DNA of 33,834 nt from Hyphomicrobiales bacterium. Lineage in GTDB: Bacteria > Pseudomonadota > Alphaproteobacteria > Rhizobiales > Rhizobiaceae. The stretch covers positions 1 to 33,834 of the forward strand of contig RXJA01000319.1 in NCBI GenBank assembly GCA_003963455.1. Reading direction: 5' to 3'. Shown here one piece after another: positions 1 through 8,203 of this stretch; positions within the stretch are counted from its first letter, which is position 1, and each line of letters starts with the position of its first letter. The notes under the pieces were generated by a model. It was not told the origin of the DNA. It made no database searches and saw only the letters and a program-made list of their open reading frames with translations. Made by a program: the position numbers and the translations under genes.

Positions 1-80
1 CCGACCTCATCGCCGCCGCCGACGACATCGCCGGCATCAAGAGCCACACCGGCCGCAACAAGCCGAGCGTGATTACTTGA
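1..80 (+). CDS. pgm: Phosphoglucomutase, C-terminal end (partial)
   Basis: Only the last 25 codons are present; the gene starts outside the window. The frame ending at the TGA at 78-80 gives a C-terminus with the motif TGRNKPSVIT, close to the TGRxxPTVIT ending of the eukaryote-like alpha-D-phosphoglucomutase family. That enzyme interconverts glucose-1-phosphate and glucose-6-phosphate in the cytoplasm. In Agrobacterium and other rhizobia pgm closes the glycogen operon (glgP-glgB-glgC-glgA-pgm), and glgX follows here on the same strand, which supports the call. Identification rests on a short tail plus context. Confidence 0.75.
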   Translation, partial: DLIAAADDIAGIKSHTGRNKPSVIT

Positions 81-99
81 GGGTGATGATGTGCGGTTG

Positions 100-262
100 C
101 CCCTTCTCCCCTTGTGGGAGAAGGTGTCGCCGAAGGCGACGGATGAGGGGTGCTCCAGCTTGGCGCAAACCGGCGTCGGCATCGCCGGCGCCTCATTTCT
201 TCCAACACCCCTCATCCGTCTCGGCGCTGCGCGCCGATCCACCTTCTCCCACAGGGGGAGAA
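100..262. repeat. Rhizobial palindromic intergenic repeat between pgm and glgX
   Basis: Two long arms face each other. The left arm (about 100-152) has the segments CCTTCTCCCCTTGTGGGAGA and CGGATGAGGGGTG; the right arm (about 206-262) has their reverse complements CACCCCTCATCCG and CACCTTCTCCCACAGGGGGA, with a few mismatches. Each arm also folds on itself (CTTCTCCC with GGGAGAAG). In RNA this would be a long branched hairpin inside the pgm-glgX message. Such palindromic elements are common between rhizobial genes. The element is open in the glgX frame, which creates a false upstream start at 91. Confidence 0.8.
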
Positions 263-276
263 AGGAAGGCGCGCGC

Positions 277-2274
277 ATGACCCTCGGCGCCATCATTACC
301 CCCGAAGGAATCCGCTTCGCCGTCTGGTCGTCATCGGCCGAGCGTCTCTGGGTCTCGATCTTCGACGACGCCGGCGCGCGCGAACTCCATCGGCTGGAAC
401 TCAACCCGGAAGGCCGGGGCGTGCATGCGCTCCTTGTCCCCAACCTCGCTGAGGGCGCCCGCTACGGCTTTCGCGCCGACGGCGACTATGCGCCCGATAA
501 CGGCCTGTGGTTCGACCCGGACAAGCTGCTCGCCGATCCCTATGCCGTCGAGATCGACCGGCCATACCAATATCACTGGCGGCTCACCGCCAAACGCAAC
601 GAAGGCGCCGACACCGCGGCATTGATGCCAAAGTCGGTGGTGGTCGCGTTGCCGGAGCCAGTGCTGCCCCAGCCACCGCTCTTCCAACCCGGCGGCCTGA
701 TCTACGAACTCAATGTCCGCTCCTTCACCAGGCTCCATCCGGATGTGCCTGAAGCGCAGCGCGGCACCATCGCAGCGCTCGCCCATCCGGCGATCATCGA
801 TCATCTGAAACGCCTCGGTGTCTCCGCCATCGAACTGATGCCGATCACGGCCTCGATCGACGAGCGGCATCTGCCGCCGCTGGGGCTGAGCAACGCCTGG
901 GGCTACAACCCCGTCACCTTCATGGCGCTCGATCCGCGCCTGGCGCCGGGCGGCCTCAAGGAGTTGCGCGATACGGTCGCCGCGCTGCGCAAGGCCGGCG
1001 TCGGCACCATCCTCGACCTCGTCTTCAACCATACCGGCGAGAGCGACCGGCTCGGGCCGACGCTGTCGCTGCGCGGGCTCGATGCCCAAGCCTACTTCAG
1101 CCATCAGCAGGACGGCCGGCTGGTCAACGACACCGGCACCGGCAACACCGTCGCCTGCGATCATCCGGTGGTGCGCGAGATGGTGCTCGACACGCTGCGC
1201 CATTTCGTGCGCCATGCCGGCGTCGACGGCTTCCGCTTCGATCTGGCGCCGGTGCTCGGACGTGTCGACGGGGCATTCGATCCGGACGCGCCGCTGCTTC
1301 AGGCCATCGCCGGCGATCCCGTGCTCGCCGACCGCGTGCTGATCGCCGAGCCCTGGGACATCGGTCCGAACGGCTACCAGCTCGGCCATTTCCGCCCGCC
1401 CTATCTGGAGTGGAACGACCGCTACCGCGACGATGTCAGGCGCTTCTGGCGCGGCGATACCGGCGCGATCGGCGCCCTGGCCACCCGGCTGGCCGGCTCC
1501 TCCGATGTCTTCGGCCGGGACGGCCAGCCGACGAGCCGCAGCGTCAATTTCATCGCCGCGCATGACGGCATGACGCTGGCCGACATCGTCGCCTATGGGG
1601 AGAAGCACAACGAGGTCAATGGCGAGCAGAACCGCGACGGCCATAACGACAATCTGTCGTGGAACAACGGCGCCGAGGGCGAAACGCACGACGACGCGAT
1701 CGCCAAGGCCCGCTCCAGCGATCAGCGCGCGTTGCTCGCCACGCTGTTTGCCTCGCGCGGCACCATCATGCTGACCGCCGGCGACGAATTCGGCCGGACG
1801 CAGAAGGGCAACAACAACGCCTATGCGCAGGACAACGCCATCACCTGGCTCGACTGGGGCGGCCGCGACCAGGCGCTGGAGCAATACACTGCGTCGCTCG
1901 CCGCGCTGCGCCGCGCCTTTCCGGCGTTCACGCATACACACTTCCTGATCGGCGAGCCCGCCCATGGGTCGGAGATCCCAGACGTGGCCTGGCTGACGGA
2001 AGCCAGCACGCCGCTTGGCGAGTCCGACTGGAACGATCCCGGCCGACATCGCCTCGTCATGATGCTCGGCGATAGCGAGGACGTGCGCCTGGCGGTCATG
2101 ATCAATGGCGATCGCCGGCAATGTGTCTTCTCCTTGCCGGCGCGAGATGGATTTGAGTGGCGCCCGGCGATCGAGACGCAGCCGGTCGATCTTGCACGGC
2201 CGCTGCCTGGCCGCAGCGTCAATTTCATGATCGAGCGTCGGGCGAAGAAGGTCCGTGCAAGGAAAGGTTCGTGA
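277..2274 (+). CDS. glgX: Glycogen debranching enzyme GlgX (GH13 isoamylase type)
   Basis: 665 residues, close to the roughly 660 of E. coli GlgX. It hydrolyses alpha-1,6 branches of phosphorylase-limit glycogen in the cytoplasm. An N-terminal beta-sandwich (CBM48-like, about 1-100) precedes the GH13 barrel. The four GH13 regions are visible: DLVFNH (247-252), GFRFDLA with nucleophile D322, IAEPWD with acid/base E358, and AAHDGM with D430. The ATG at 277 was chosen over one at 91 because the longer form would translate the palindromic repeat, and GGAAGG lies shortly upstream of 277. It lies downstream of pgm in what looks like the glycogen operon and overlaps the next gene by one base, so the two are probably translationally coupled. 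Confidence 0.93.
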   Translation: MTLGAIITPEGIRFAVWSSSAERLWVSIFDDAGARELHRLELNPEGRGVHALLVPNLAEGARYGFRADGDYAPDNGLWFDPDKLLADPYAVEIDRPYQYHWRLTAKRNEGADTAALMPKSVVVALPEPVLPQPPLFQPGGLIYELNVRSFTRLHPDVPEAQRGTIAALAHPAIIDHLKRLGVSAIELMPITASIDERHLPPLGLSNAWGYNPVTFMALDPRLAPGGLKELRDTVAALRKAGVGTILDLVFNHTGESDRLGPTLSLRGLDAQAYFSHQQDGRLVNDTGTGNTVACDHPVVREMVLDTLRHFVRHAGVDGFRFDLAPVLGRVDGAFDPDAPLLQAIAGDPVLADRVLIAEPWDIGPNGYQLGHFRPPYLEWNDRYRDDVRRFWRGDTGAIGALATRLAGSSDVFGRDGQPTSRSVNFIAAHDGMTLADIVAYGEKHNEVNGEQNRDGHNDNLSWNNGAEGETHDDAIAKARSSDQRALLATLFASRGTIMLTAGDEFGRTQKGNNNAYAQDNAITWLDWGGRDQALEQYTASLAALRRAFPAFTHTHFLIGEPAHGSEIPDVAWLTEASTPLGESDWNDPGRHRLVMMLGDSEDVRLAVMINGDRRQCVFSLPARDGFEWRPAIETQPVDLARPLPGRSVNFMIERRAKKVRARKGS

Positions 2275-3929
2275 TGGCTGGCGACAATCCCGGACAAGAA
2301 GCCGAATGGTGGCGGGGTTGCGTCATCTATCAGGTCTATCCGCGCTCCTTCCAGGACACGACGGGCAACGGCAGCGGCGATCTCAAGGGCATCACATCGC
2401 GCCTCGCCCATGTCGCCTCGCTCGGCGTCGACGCGGTCTGGCTCTCCCCCTTCTTCAAGTCGCCGATGGCCGACATGGGTTATGACGTGTCCGACTATCG
2501 CGACGTCGATCCGATGTTCGGCACGCTGGAGGATTTCGACGCGCTGGTCGCCGAGGCGCATCGGCTCGGCATGAGGCTCATCATCGACCAGGTGATCTCC
2601 CATTCTTCCGACAAGCATGAATGGTTCGTCGAAAGCCGCGCCAGCCGAGACAATGCCAAGGCCGACTGGTATGTCTGGGCCGACGCCAGGCCGGACGGCA
2701 ACGCGCCCAACAACTGGCTGTCCGTCTTCGGCGGCCCGTCCTGGGAGTGGGACGCCACCCGCCGGCAATATTATATGCACAATTTCCTCGCCGCTCAGCC
2801 GGATTTGAACTTCCACAATCCGGAGGTCCAGGACGCGCTTTTGGACACGGTGCGCTTCTGGCTGGAGCGCGGCGTCGACGGCTTCCGGCTGGACACCGTC
2901 AACTACTATGTCCACGACCGCTGGCTGCGCGACAACCCGCCGCTCGCCGCGAGCGTCGCCGGCACCAACGATGCCACCAGCACCTATGCCTTCCAGGAGC
3001 ATGTTTTCGACAAGACGCGTCCCGAAAACCTCGCCTTCCTGACACGCTTCCGCGCGCTGCTCGACGAATATCCCGACCGCGCCGCGGTCGGCGAGGTTGG
3101 CGACGAGGAGCGTTCGCTACAAACGCTCGCCGCCTATGTGTCCGGCGGCGACAAATTGCAGATGTGCTACACTTTCGACCTGCTTGGCCCGCAATTTTCA
3201 GCCGCCCATGTGCGCGGCTGTGTCGAGGCGTTCGAGACGACCGCCCCGGACGGCTGGGTCTGCTGGGCCTTCTCCAACCATGACGTCGTGCGCCATGTCA
3301 GCCGCTGGATGCGGCCCGGCGAGAGTTCCGACGCGATGGCGAAGTTCTCGATCGCGCTGCTCGCCTGCCTGCGCGGCTCGATCTGCCTCTACCAGGGCGA
3401 GGAACTGGGGCTGGAGGAGGCTGAACTCGCCTATGAAGACCTGCGCGATCCGGTCGGTATCCGCTTCTGGCCGGGCGTGAAGGGCAGGGACGGCTGCCGC
3501 ACGCCGATGGTTTGGCAGGCGGACGCCGAGAATGCCGGCTTTTCGACGGCCAAGCCCTGGCTTCCGGTGCCGCAGGCGCATCGCGCGCGTGCGGTCGACA
3601 TCCAGGACGGCGAGGGCGGTTCCGTGCTCGCGGCCTATCGTTCGATCCTCGCCCTGCGCAGGCGCCATCCGGCGCTGATCGCCGGCTCGATCCGTTTTCT
3701 CGGGGCCGAGGGCGATATGCTGGCCTTCATCCGCCGGCGCGAAGACGAGAAATTGCTGTGCGTCTTCAACTTCGCCACGGAGCCGGCGAAATGGGAGTTG
3801 CCGGCGGAGGTCAGGGATGTCGAGATAACGGCTCTTGCCGTCGATGTCGCCGGTGTTCTTGGCGGTGTTCTCGAAGAGACCGCGCTGGCGCTGCCGCCTC
3901 TGGGGAGCTTCGTCGGAAGGATTGGCTGA
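2274..3929 (+). CDS. Alpha-glucosidase, GH13 family (AglA-like)
   Basis: 551 residues. The start opens with WWRGCVIYQVYPRSFQD, the typical N-terminus of bacterial alpha-glucosidase, oligo-1,6-glucosidase and trehalose-hydrolase relatives. Catalytic regions: DQVISHSS (region I), GFRLDTVN with nucleophile D207, GEVGD with acid/base E274, and SNHD with D337. There is no signal peptide, so it acts in the cytoplasm, likely on maltose, sucrose or short maltodextrins. From memory it resembles Sinorhizobium AglA, but no aglEFGK transporter genes are adjacent. The start ATG overlaps the glgX stop (TGATG) and has AGGAAAGG about 6 bases upstream; a longer frame from 2157 lies inside glgX and was rejected. 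Co-transcription with glgX suggests it finishes the oligosaccharides released by debranching. Exact substrate uncertain. Confidence 0.9.
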   Translation: MAGDNPGQEAEWWRGCVIYQVYPRSFQDTTGNGSGDLKGITSRLAHVASLGVDAVWLSPFFKSPMADMGYDVSDYRDVDPMFGTLEDFDALVAEAHRLGMRLIIDQVISHSSDKHEWFVESRASRDNAKADWYVWADARPDGNAPNNWLSVFGGPSWEWDATRRQYYMHNFLAAQPDLNFHNPEVQDALLDTVRFWLERGVDGFRLDTVNYYVHDRWLRDNPPLAASVAGTNDATSTYAFQEHVFDKTRPENLAFLTRFRALLDEYPDRAAVGEVGDEERSLQTLAAYVSGGDKLQMCYTFDLLGPQFSAAHVRGCVEAFETTAPDGWVCWAFSNHDVVRHVSRWMRPGESSDAMAKFSIALLACLRGSICLYQGEELGLEEAELAYEDLRDPVGIRFWPGVKGRDGCRTPMVWQADAENAGFSTAKPWLPVPQAHRARAVDIQDGEGGSVLAAYRSILALRRRHPALIAGSIRFLGAEGDMLAFIRRREDEKLLCVFNFATEPAKWELPAEVRDVEITALAVDVAGVLGGVLEETALALPPLGSFVGRIG

Positions 3930-3936
3930 CGACGGC

Positions 3937-5703
3937 CTACTGGACGAGCACCGAGCGCCCGCAGGTCGCGCCGGTCACGCGCACATCGGCCTCGCCGACA
4001 TGGACGCCAAGTGCCCCAAGCACATTGTAGACCAGGTCGTCGACCGGCGCGGTCACGCCGTTGAGCAGCGTCGTCACCGCCGGCTTCACCGCGCCGAGCA
4101 GGGCGGTCACGTCGAGGCCGAGCCCCAGCGCGTTGACCGACAGCGACAGGTTGTTGATCAGCGACGTGGTCAGCGACTGCGTCAGGTTCTTCGTCGACAC
4201 CGTCTTGATCGTCTTGTTTGCAATGTCGGTGGCGCTGTAGGTCAGCGTGGTCGGCGCCATATTGGTGATCGAAAAGGCCGACGATCCTTTGATCTGCAGC
4301 AGGTTGAGGTTGATCAGCAACAGCTTGAGGCTGACATCCGCGATATCCGCGTCGGAGAAGGATTGCGGCTTGGTGAAGTCGGCGAAGCCGCTGGCGCTGC
4401 TGTTGGCCAGATGAGCCTCGACGACACCCGGCTGCGCGGCGAGCGAAACTTTGATGCTGGAGGGGCCGGTCGGACAGCTGATATCGGTCAGCTTGGCTTC
4501 CGCATAGGCGACCTCGACATTGAGGGGCAGGTTGACGGCAAGCAGATTGATGCCGCCGCCGAGATTGGAACTGCCGACGGTCACGCTGGCATTGAGCTTG
4601 ATGCGCGTCTGCGCCGTGCGCACCACGGTGCCTGCTTCCCCCACGGCCAGCCAGGGCGAGTTCTGCATGGGCTCGCCGATGGCTATGTTGAGCGTCGTCG
4701 AGGCCAGCCCCGGTACGGTCGCGCCGAGATTGACCGCGACCTGGTTCGTGCCGTTGGCAAGGGCCGCCGCCGCCGTCACCATGCTGAGCGCGCTGGCATC
4801 GACCGACAGCCCGGCCGGTTGTTGTCCAAGGCCCAGGCTGCCCACCGAACCAAGGTCGACGAGAGTGCTGAGCGGAATCTTGACGGTGGTGGTGGCGCTG
4901 GAGGCCAGGGTCTGCAGCGCGATCTTGGCGGTGCGGTCTAGTCCCGGCACGTTGGCCATGGCGGTAACGATCTGCCCGACCGTTGCCTTCGAGGCGAGCA
5001 CGTCCGAATAGGAAACGCCGGTCAGCCTGAGCTGCACGGCAAGTTGGTCGACGAAGGAGAGCACGTCGACATCGGCTGAAATCAGCGAATTGTAATCCAT
5101 CACGCTGAGCGAAATGTTGCCGCCGAGAAGGCCGCCGATAAGCGCGTTGAGGATGCCGCCATTGAGGCTGGCAAGCCGCGAGCCGATCGAAAATGCCGCC
5201 TGCGGTTGCGCGCTGGCGATTGCCGTCGTGCCTATAGTGGGCGGCGGCATGATCGAGCCGGCGAAATAGAGCGTGCCCAGCTTCTTCAGCGACACCTGCA
5301 CGGCATTGTAGGGAAGCTTGCCCGCCTCGAAGCGGCTGCCGGCGGCGATGGTGCTCACGCCGGTGTAGCGCCCCGGTGTGACCTGGACGACGGCCTTGGT
5401 GCCGGTCGGCGCCAAATTGGTGCCCTGCTGCTGCACGGCGACCGAGGTGATGCCGTTGTCGGCGAGCGTCGTCAGCGCCGCCTGCTGGGCTTTGGTGATG
5501 TTAGAGGCCGCGGCGATGGCGGCAAGGTCGACGATCGACTGCGCGGCGCGGCGTTCGTTGTAAAGCGCGCCTTCATCGACCGCGAAGGCGGTCAGCGCCA
5601 GCGCCACCGGCGTGCACAGCGCCGTCATGATGGCGAAATTGGCGCTCCGGTCGGCGAGCAGCCGCCGCGTCGTCGCCATCAATCCCCCCTTTGCGCGCAT
5701 CAT
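3937..5703 (-). CDS. TadG-like pilus assembly protein
   Basis: 588 residues. An N-terminal basic stretch is followed by one membrane segment (about 22-42, with NFAIMTALCTPVALALTAFA) and a conserved-looking DEGALYNERRAAQSIVDLAA helix, the hallmark of the Flp-pilus TadE/TadG-like family. The rest is a long, low-charge extracytoplasmic region rich in A, S, T, L and V. It ends in LGVHVGEADVRVTGATCGRS, a tail I recall from rhizobial TadG relatives. No von Willebrand A motif (DxSxS) is evident. The first ATG overlaps the upstream stop by four bases (ATGA). A second ATG at 5700 sits 6 bases after GGAGG and a third at 5679 follows a G-rich tract, so the protein may start 1 or 8 residues later. Its stop lies 7 bases from the convergent alpha-glucosidase stop. 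Confidence 0.78.
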   Translation of the reverse strand: MMRAKGGLMATTRRLLADRSANFAIMTALCTPVALALTAFAVDEGALYNERRAAQSIVDLAAIAAASNITKAQQAALTTLADNGITSVAVQQQGTNLAPTGTKAVVQVTPGRYTGVSTIAAGSRFEAGKLPYNAVQVSLKKLGTLYFAGSIMPPPTIGTTAIASAQPQAAFSIGSRLASLNGGILNALIGGLLGGNISLSVMDYNSLISADVDVLSFVDQLAVQLRLTGVSYSDVLASKATVGQIVTAMANVPGLDRTAKIALQTLASSATTTVKIPLSTLVDLGSVGSLGLGQQPAGLSVDASALSMVTAAAALANGTNQVAVNLGATVPGLASTTLNIAIGEPMQNSPWLAVGEAGTVVRTAQTRIKLNASVTVGSSNLGGGINLLAVNLPLNVEVAYAEAKLTDISCPTGPSSIKVSLAAQPGVVEAHLANSSASGFADFTKPQSFSDADIADVSLKLLLINLNLLQIKGSSAFSITNMAPTTLTYSATDIANKTIKTVSTKNLTQSLTTSLINNLSLSVNALGLGLDVTALLGAVKPAVTTLLNGVTAPVDDLVYNVLGALGVHVGEADVRVTGATCGRSVLVQ

Positions 5704-6146
5704 ATGCCTCCGACACGGATCGTCGATTGCCTCTGGATCGTGGTGCCTGGCAGCGGCAGCGTCTTGAACAGGTTCCAGATCGGCAGGTTGCGCGCGTCGT
5801 AGCTGACCGAGACGACGAATTGGCTGCCGTCGGCGGTGCTGTCCCGCGCGCTGACGGTCAGCTTGTTGGGATCGACGAACGGATAGCCGGAGACGTCATG
5901 GGTGATGAAATCGGTAACCAGCGCCTGCCGTTCGGTCTGGTTGAGGCCGGCAATCGCCGTTCGCGCCGCGTCGGCGGCGATCTGCTGCACGGAGTGGCTG
6001 GCGCCGAAATAAATCCCATATGCAACCAGGCCGAGCAGAAGCAGGATGAAGATCGGCGCCAGCATCGCGAATTCGATCGCCGACGTGCCTGTCGAGTCTG
6101 CCCGGAAAGAAGACCAAGAAACTGGGAATTTTCGGTTTTTCTGCAT
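5700..6146 (-). CDS. TadE-like pilus assembly protein
   Basis: 148 residues from the chosen start. The TadE motif GTSAIEFAMLAPIFILLLLG (about 20-39) is clear; it is a pilin-like hydrophobic segment with a glutamate (E25) a few residues in, as in type IV pilin-like proteins. The remainder is a short extracytoplasmic domain. The frame is open back to 6269. I prefer the ATG at 6146 because a promoter-like pair (6251-6279) would place transcription start near 6244, below the 6269 start. No good ribosome site precedes 6146, so a TTG at 6176 is an alternative. It overlaps tadG by four bases. No prepilin peptidase or secretion ATPase gene is nearby. Confidence 0.8.
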   Translation of the reverse strand: MQKNRKFPVSWSSFRADSTGTSAIEFAMLAPIFILLLLGLVAYGIYFGASHSVQQIAADAARTAIAGLNQTERQALVTDFITHDVSGYPFVDPNKLTVSARDSTADGSQFVVSVSYDARNLPIWNLFKTLPLPGTTIQRQSTIRVGGI

Positions 6147-6250
6147 GGCCCGGAGAATGCCAAACCCTGCCTGCAAAAACAGAAAACGCCTCGAACAACC
6201 GGCGGGTGTGCCAAGTTGAAGACAAGCTGTAAGCTTTAGATTTCGCTGTT

Positions 6251-6279
6251 TTAGCGTGGTGACGTTCACTTTGCGTCAA
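6251..6279 (-). promoter_or_regulatory. Putative sigma-70 promoter for the tadE-tadG pair
   Basis: On the minus strand TTGACG (6279-6274, preceded by C, as in the rhizobial CTTGAC -35) is separated by 17 bases from CGCTAA (6256-6251). Predicted start near 6244, leaving a leader of about 100 bases before the ATG at 6146. The -10 match is weak. Confidence 0.4.
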
Positions 6280-6290
6280 GCAGGCAGTGG

Positions 6291-6319
6291 TTGAAATAAG
6301 ATTTCGCTCTGTCTAGTCT
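6291..6319 (+). promoter_or_regulatory. Putative sigma-70 promoter for the opp operon
   Basis: TTGAAA (6291-6296) and TAGTCT (6314-6319) are separated by exactly 17 bases on the plus strand, with predicted start near 6326 and a leader of about 115 bases before oppA. It lies almost back to back with the tadE promoter candidate in the 293-base divergent gap 6147-6439, where no other feature was recognised. Confidence 0.4.
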
Positions 6320-6439
6320 CCTGTCACCAGCTGCCGGAAGGGACCGGCGGCACGCCTGAAAGGGGCTGTTTCAACGGTTCCGGGGCGCCAACACTTAAAA
6401 AAGGCGCGGCTGAGGGGTCGCGCCGACAGGGAGAACTTC

Positions 6440-8032
6440 ATGCTGAAAAACATGCTGAAGGCGACGGTGTTCGCCACCACCATGGCTCTGGCCACGGGCT
6501 CCTTTTACACGCATGCTTTTGCCGAAGTGGTCTACAACCGCGGCAGCGCCGCCGAGCCGGAATCGGTCGATCCGCACAAGACCTCGACCGTCTACGAAGC
6601 CAACATCCTGCGCGACCTGTTCCAGGGACTGGTGATGCAGGACGAGAAAGCCAATCTCATCCCGGGTGCCGCCGAAAGCTGGACCGTCTCGGACGATGGC
6701 ACCGTCTACACCTTCAAGCTGCGCAAGGACGGCATGTGGTCCGACGGCACGCCGGTCACCGCTGAGGATTTCGTCTTTGCGTTCCACCGCCTGGAAGACC
6801 CGGCAACCGGCGCGGAATACGCCTCGATGCTCTATCCCGTGAAGGGGGCGGAGGATTTCAACACCAAGAAAGGCAAGGCCGAGGACATGGGCGTGAAGGC
6901 GATCGACGCCACTACGCTGGAAGTCACCCTCAAGGCGCCGACGCCCTACTTCCTGGAAATGTTGACCCACCAGGCAACCTATCCGGTCAACAAGGCTTCC
7001 ATGGACAAGCTCGGCGCCGACTGGATCAAGCCGGGCAAGCTCGTCTCCAACGGCGCCTACACGCTCGCCGAGTGGGTGCCCAACGACCATCTCAAGCTGG
7101 TCAAGAACCCGAAATTCTGGGATGCCGCCAGCGTCAAGATCGACACCGTCAACTACATCCCGACCGAGGACCGTTCCTCGGCCATGAAGCGCTTCGAGGC
7201 CGGCGAGCTCGACAGCTATGACGATCTGCCGACCGAGCAATTGGCCGACCTCAAGACCAAGTTCGGCGACCAGATCAAGGTCGGCCCGTATCTCGGCACC
7301 TATTACTATGCCATCAAGACCGACAAGGAGCCGTGGAACAATGTCGAGTTGCGCAACGCCATCTCGATGGCGATCGACCGCGACTTCCTGGCCGAGAAGG
7401 TCTGGCAGAACTCCATGCTGCCCGGCTATTCGATGGTGCCTCCGGGCATCGAGGGCTACACGCCCGCGATGGCCAAATACGCCGACATGTCGCAGATCGA
7501 CCGCGAGGACGAGGCCAAGAAGATCCTGGAAAAGCTCGGCTACACGCCCGAGCATCCGCTGAAGATGGAGATCCGCTACAACACCTCGGAGAACCACAAG
7601 AACACGGCGGTCGCGATCCAGGAACAACTGAAGCCGCTCGGTGTCGAGGTGACGCTGCTCAACACCGACACCAAGACCCACTACGGATTCCTCGAGCAGA
7701 AGGGCAACTATGACGTCGCGCGCGCCGGATGGATCGCCGACTACAAGGATCCGGAAACCTTCCTCGGCATCTCGCGCAAGGCGAGCGGCAACAATTACTC
7801 GGACTACGACAGCCCGGCATTCGAGGCCGCGATGGACAAGGCGGCCGCCGCCGGCGGCAAGCCCGAGGATCGCATGAAGGACCTGTCGGACGCCGAGCGC
7901 GTCCTCATCGACGATGTCGGCCAGATCCCGCTGCTCTATTACAGCTACCACGACATCGTGTCCTCGAAGTTGCATGGCTTCACGGACAATGTCATGGACG
8001 TCCATCCGTCCCGCTTCATCTCCAAGGACTGA
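6440..8032 (+). CDS. oppA: Oligopeptide ABC transporter substrate-binding protein (OppA type)
   Basis: 530 residues, near the size of E. coli OppA. It has a Sec signal peptide with probable cleavage after THAFA (about residue 28). The mature start YNRGSAAEPESVDPHKTS is the usual first strand of SBP family 5. The block MWSDGTPVTAEDFVFAFHRL is the family-5 signature and the following DPATGAEYASM fits the OppA branch rather than DppA. It would bind peptides in the periplasm and deliver them to the permeases downstream. GGGAGAA lies about 6 bases before the ATG. A strong hairpin separates it from oppB, which may favour high expression of the binding protein. Peptide preference cannot be read from sequence. 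Confidence 0.9.
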   Translation: MLKNMLKATVFATTMALATGSFYTHAFAEVVYNRGSAAEPESVDPHKTSTVYEANILRDLFQGLVMQDEKANLIPGAAESWTVSDDGTVYTFKLRKDGMWSDGTPVTAEDFVFAFHRLEDPATGAEYASMLYPVKGAEDFNTKKGKAEDMGVKAIDATTLEVTLKAPTPYFLEMLTHQATYPVNKASMDKLGADWIKPGKLVSNGAYTLAEWVPNDHLKLVKNPKFWDAASVKIDTVNYIPTEDRSSAMKRFEAGELDSYDDLPTEQLADLKTKFGDQIKVGPYLGTYYYAIKTDKEPWNNVELRNAISMAIDRDFLAEKVWQNSMLPGYSMVPPGIEGYTPAMAKYADMSQIDREDEAKKILEKLGYTPEHPLKMEIRYNTSENHKNTAVAIQEQLKPLGVEVTLLNTDTKTHYGFLEQKGNYDVARAGWIADYKDPETFLGISRKASGNNYSDYDSPAFEAAMDKAAAAGGKPEDRMKDLSDAERVLIDDVGQIPLLYYSYHDIVSSKLHGFTDNVMDVHPSRFISKD

Positions 8033-8050
8033 CAAAGCCTTGGCCGGACA

Positions 8051-8073
8051 CCGCCGCCCGAGACGGGCGGCGG
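8051..8073 (+). terminator. Strong intercistronic hairpin after oppA
   Basis: A perfect 10-bp GC stem CCGCCGCCCG / CGGGCGGCGG with an AGA loop begins about 18 bases after the oppA stop. No T-run follows, so it is more likely an RNA-stabilising or partial-termination element within the operon than a full terminator. Confidence 0.6.
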
Positions 8074-8203
8074 CGTTCGGTCTGCCGTCGTATCGGGCCG
8101 AAAGTCTGGTTGGATTTTCAGCTTGCCCGGTGCGAAGATCAGAGATGCCAGCGCGCCACGGTCTCGTCTGGAGAGCTGTCGCCCTGGCTGAAGCGGGGCG
8201 CCG

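Noticed and set aside
91..276. N-terminal extension of glgX
   Set aside because: It is translated palindromic repeat; the GlgX domain begins right after the ATG at 277.
331..2121. 596-codon open frame opposite glgX
   Set aside because: It lies antisense to a gene with all GH13 motifs, is rich in the R, A, D, V and G expected from reading a high-GC gene backwards, and has no domain or ribosome site.
6395..8035. 546-codon open frame opposite oppA
   Set aside because: It mirrors the whole binding-protein gene, including its signal peptide, and shows no recognisable domain of its own.
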